The position numbers and the translations under genes were made by a program. This document shows, piece after piece, positions 6,237 through 8,510 of a stretch of 8,510 nt of DNA. The stretch comes from Gammaproteobacteria bacterium (GTDB taxonomy: Bacteria > Pseudomonadota > Gammaproteobacteria > Granulosicoccales > Granulosicoccaceae): contig DOIU01000538.1 in NCBI GenBank assembly GCA_003511825.1, forward strand, positions 1-8,510, written 5' to 3'. Under the pieces are notes generated by a model, which saw nothing but the letters and a program-made list of their open reading frames with translations, was not told where the DNA came from and searched no databases. How positions within the stretch are numbered: the stretch's first letter is position 1; each line of letters begins with the position of its first letter.

Positions 6237-6691
6237 GGGACCTTCCTCTCAGTGTCACTACCCGGGGTGGTCGCGTCGACAGTCACCGTCGGGCGTTGTT
6301 GTTGTAATTCAGTGCGGATATCCTTCAGCAGCGTTTCCAAGCGCTCAAAGTCATCGCTGTAGCGCGCTTCTTCAGCATAGAAGGTAATCTGGTCTTTCAA
6401 TCGCGCGGCGTATTCGCCGACGAAAGGCATGGCCATGATTTGCGCGAGTATCCAAAGCAGCAGCGCCAACACGGCGGTGGCGCCGACGGCAACACCCAGG
6501 CCGCGAAAGATACCTGCCAAAAAGTTGTTCCAGATGATGCGCCACGGCGAGCGGACATACGCCATAAACTCATCCAGACCACTCGACTCCATGGCCAAAC
6601 GCACCTGACGCTTTTTAGCGGCACGACCCTTGGCCATACCATTCGGCGTCGCCTCCTCGGCGACGTCAGTCTGCGAACGAGATCGGATCAT
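6233..6691 (-). CDS. DUF5665 domain-containing membrane protein
   Basis: The 152-residue protein has a basic, disordered-looking N-terminus (1-35). The DUF5665 core (about 40-100) reads LDEFMAYVRSPWRIIWNNFLAGIFRGLG and then a hydrophobic segment (VAVGATAVLALLLWILAQIM, about 67-86), with FVGEY after it. Residues 95-132 look like an amphipathic helix or coiled coil (QITFYAEEARYSDDFERLETLLKDIRTELQQQ). The tail is Thr/Pro-rich. One transmembrane segment, possibly with a re-entrant helix before it, is predicted by eye. No biochemical role is known. It overlaps the O-antigen ligase stop by ATGA (6688-6691) and the DUF6489 start by ATGA, so three genes are translated in a coupled chain. The start is taken from the first overlap; an in-frame ATG 18 codons later lacks that support. 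Confidence 0.85.
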   Translation of the reverse strand: MIRSRSQTDVAEEATPNGMAKGRAAKKRQVRLAMESSGLDEFMAYVRSPWRIIWNNFLAGIFRGLGVAVGATAVLALLLWILAQIMAMPFVGEYAARLKDQITFYAEEARYSDDFERLETLLKDIRTELQQQRPTVTVDATTPGSDTERKVP

Positions 6692-8019
6692 AGGCGAGAC
6701 CGTTGCCGGATCTGTCCCAATAACAGTGCCAACGTTATCAAATACAATAAAATCATAGACTTGGTAGCAAGAGCATCATCCACAAAACACAGCACAGCGA
6801 AAATGGCTGAGACCATCATGCCGGCTAGCGCGACCTGGCGCACATCGCGGTATGCGCTGGCACGCAGCACACGTAGACAATACAAAAACGGCGCCAGTAT
6901 CAGTAAAACAACGGTCACCAGCCCGCCAATCCCGTGGGATGCCCAAGCCTGTAGATACTGATTGTGCGGACCGACATAGCCGAGCAAGGCCTGCGGCCAG
7001 TTTCCGCCATCCACCAGCGACTGCATCGCGGTTTGAAATCCACCTGCTCCCACACCAAGCAGTGGTTGCTCACGGATAATCGTCCAGGCGGCCTGCCACA
7101 ACTGCGGCTGCGTCACCCAGGCTGCGGGCGCAGACTCCGACGTTGTCGCGGGCATCGCTGCCCAACGCGCTTGCAGAACCGGCAGTTGCGTCATCAGGAA
7201 TACCGCCACAGCCATCAGCGTCAGCAGTACGATCGGTACCAGCACGGATCGCCACGCGCGCCGTGATAACAGATACAAACCCAACACCATGGGCAAGGCA
7301 AGCCACACTCTGTCGTCCCCACGCAGCCAGATTGCAGCCAGCGCCGCAAGAATACCGAGGCGCGCCAACATCCGCGGCAGACGCTTGAGACTCCAGTCGT
7401 CGCGAAACGCCATGATCAAAGCGACCATGGTCAGCGCCTCCGCGCCGAACACGAGGGGTTGGAACGCAGGTTTGACACTGGCCATGAGCGACGCCGCGTT
7501 CAAGTCCATCAACGCCACCACAAACAACAGAAACGAGATGCCGATGGCCAACAACCAAATCAGCCGATCGGGAATGAAATGCCCTCGGAACAAATAATAG
7601 GCGCCGATCGCGAACAAGAATTTGGCGTGCAGCTCGTAGACGACGACACTGCCATCCGCCGGCATGCCATTGATCCAATAGCTTAGGATGCTGACCAGAA
7701 AGAACACCAAGAGGATAGACAGACCTGTCTTCTCATTCTCAGTGAGCGGGAGGTAACTGCCGGCGCGCAGCAAGGTAACAAAGCCACCGGCACAGAGCAG
7801 GTAATAGCTCCAGATACTGAGATCAAGCTGGAGGTTCAGGCCGGCGTAGAGCGCACCCAACAAGCCGCCCACCGCCGCTAAGGCACCAGGGCCCATGCGA
7901 TGTAACAAGGGCCTGCCCTCGCTCTCGACAAAAGCCTTCCAGCCGCTGGAAAATAGCGACCGTGGGAATTCTGACCGCCCCTGTCGGGCGCCGTGTGCGT
8001 GTTTGTCGATGCCGCTCAC
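6688..8019 (-). CDS. O-antigen ligase family (Wzy_C / WaaL-like) membrane protein
   Basis: This is a polytopic inner-membrane glycosyltransferase, 443 residues from the GTG at 8019, with about ten to twelve hydrophobic segments. Family marks are LRGDDRVWLALP (232-243), whose Arg237 corresponds to the catalytic arginine motif SRGxW of WaaL; a periplasmic loop of about 60 residues rich in Trp, Ala and Pro; LLGVGAGGF (320-328); and the conserved His in GPHNQYLQAWASHGIGGL (His352). Members ligate undecaprenyl-linked O-antigen to lipid A-core, or polymerise or transfer related glycans; which applies here cannot be read from sequence. The start is uncertain. TTG at 8043 has no spaced ribosome site, GTG at 8019 has AGGAGG about 15 nt upstream, and the first ATG is at 7896, just before the first hydrophobic segment. 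The 3' end overlaps the DUF5665 gene by 4 bp. Confidence 0.87.
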   Translation of the reverse strand: MSGIDKHAHGARQGRSEFPRSLFSSGWKAFVESEGRPLLHRMGPGALAAVGGLLGALYAGLNLQLDLSIWSYYLLCAGGFVTLLRAGSYLPLTENEKTGLSILLVFFLVSILSYWINGMPADGSVVVYELHAKFLFAIGAYYLFRGHFIPDRLIWLLAIGISFLLFVVALMDLNAASLMASVKPAFQPLVFGAEALTMVALIMAFRDDWSLKRLPRMLARLGILAALAAIWLRGDDRVWLALPMVLGLYLLSRRAWRSVLVPIVLLTLMAVAVFLMTQLPVLQARWAAMPATTSESAPAAWVTQPQLWQAAWTIIREQPLLGVGAGGFQTAMQSLVDGGNWPQALLGYVGPHNQYLQAWASHGIGGLVTVVLLILAPFLYCLRVLRASAYRDVRQVALAGMMVSAIFAVLCFVDDALATKSMILLYLITLALLLGQIRQRSRL

Positions 8020-8064
8020 CCTTGCGCTCTGCTGCCTCCTCAACCACCTGTCACAGCGGGCTTC

Positions 8065-8077
8065 GCGCGGAACGCGC
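8065..8077 (-). other. Small GC hairpin between zf-CHCC and O-antigen ligase genes
   Basis: GCGCG and CGCGC separated by a 3-nt loop lie in the short gap between the two coding regions. No T-run follows, so it is not an intrinsic terminator. It could affect mRNA stability or processing, or mean nothing. Confidence 0.2.
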
Positions 8078-8087
8078 TAACCCCACA

Positions 8088-8312
8088 TCACTCCGCTAAT
8101 CTGTACACCGTGCCACAATAGGGGCAAGCCGCTTCGCCCGCCTCCTCTATCGCAATGAACACGCGTGGATGTGAGTTCCACAGCGGCGCATCCGGCATTG
8201 GGCAATGCAGTGGCAGATCATCTTTGCTGACCACCACGACCGGTGGATGCAGCGCATCGGGCACAGTCGCCGTGGTATTCGTCGATTCCGAGTGTTCTGC
8301 CTGATTCATCAT
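8088..8312 (-). CDS. zf-CHCC zinc-finger domain-containing protein
   Basis: A small 74-residue soluble protein. The C-terminal half is a complete zf-CHCC domain (PF10276): LHCPMPDAPLWNSHPRVFIAI then GEAACPYCGTVYRL, with ligands Cys37, His48, Cys63 and Cys66. The same fold occurs in the mitochondrial complex I subunit NDUFS6. Bacterial stand-alone versions are widespread in Proteobacteria with no settled role. The N-terminal 25 residues are polar and low-complexity (HSESTNTTATVPD). Two consecutive ATGs can start it (8312 or 8309); AAGAGGT lies about 9 nt upstream of the first. It begins 32 bp after the ilvE stop and is probably co-transcribed with it. Confidence 0.92.
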   Translation of the reverse strand: MMNQAEHSESTNTTATVPDALHPPVVVVSKDDLPLHCPMPDAPLWNSHPRVFIAIEEAGEAACPYCGTVYRLAE

Positions 8313-8344
8313 CGTCGAGTGACCTCTTGCTTAGGTTGACGTCG

Positions 8345-8510
8345 TTAAACGTAGGTTAACCACGCTGGGTTTTCGCTGCGTTTGCCCTGCACTTGATCAA
8401 AGTACAAACTCTGCAAGCGCTCGGTAATGGGGCCGCGACCGCCATTGCCGATGGTGCGATTATCAATCTCGCGGATGGGCGTGATTTCAGCGGCAGTACC
8501 ACTGAAGAAG
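8345..8510 (-). CDS. ilvE: Branched-chain amino acid aminotransferase IlvE, C-terminal end (5' part outside window)
   Basis: A class IV PLP-dependent transaminase that performs the last step of valine, leucine and isoleucine synthesis. The 54 visible residues read FFSGTAAEITPIREID, then IGNGGRGPITERLQSLYFDQVQGK and a final WLTYV. They match the C-terminus of the long-type (about 308 residue) enterobacterial IlvE, including the SGTAAE segment that helps hold the cofactor phosphate. One extra base remains at the window edge. It is the first visible gene of the minus-strand run leading to the O-antigen ligase. Confidence 0.95.
   Translation of the reverse strand, partial: FFSGTAAEITPIREIDNRTIGNGGRGPITERLQSLYFDQVQGKRSENPAWLTYV

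Noticed and set aside
7070..7678. 202-codon minus-strand open frame within the O-antigen ligase gene
   Set aside because: It is a shifted frame of the ligase gene and lacks membrane segments or motifs; the ligase frame explains the region.

Overview
The window looks like ordinary chromosomal DNA from a GC-rich (roughly 57% by eye) gammaproteobacterium. The visible part of UvrD is very close to the enterobacterial protein, and the LPS/peptidoglycan genes fit a Gram-negative cell. No finer placement can be made from sequence alone. I see no mobile elements, tRNA, rRNA or CRISPR arrays. Coding density is high, and no gene-free stretch exceeds about 200 bases.

Left end (1-882): the first 228 codons of uvrD (DNA helicase II) lie on the minus strand and run off the window. 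A divergent intergenic region of about 200 bp separates uvrD from a plus-strand regulator, with one extended -10-like promoter for each direction.

Metal-oxyanion module (883-4163): a one-component regulator (excisionase/AlpA-type helix-turn-helix fused to a periplasmic-binding-protein-like sensor domain) converges on a three-gene tungstate ABC transporter read on the minus strand. The transporter order is tupB (permease), tupC (ATPase), tupA (binding protein). Two copies of an 11-bp direct repeat, 19 bp apart, overlap the tupB start. A near match to the repeat lies over the -10 of the regulator gene. My inference is that the regulator senses tungstate or molybdate and controls both promoters. 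This is the most interesting part of the window.

Middle (4163-4957): a likely intrinsic terminator isolates the tup unit from an exported DUF4124-domain protein with a long basic C-terminal tail.

Right half (5076-8510): a tight minus-strand run reads ilvE (3' end only) - zf-CHCC zinc-finger protein - O-antigen ligase family protein - DUF5665 membrane protein - DUF6489 small protein - S66 LD-carboxypeptidase (ldcA). Two junctions are 4-bp ATGA overlaps, so this is probably one operon mixing branched-chain amino acid synthesis with LPS assembly and murein recycling. Two conserved proteins of unknown function are translationally coupled between the envelope enzymes.
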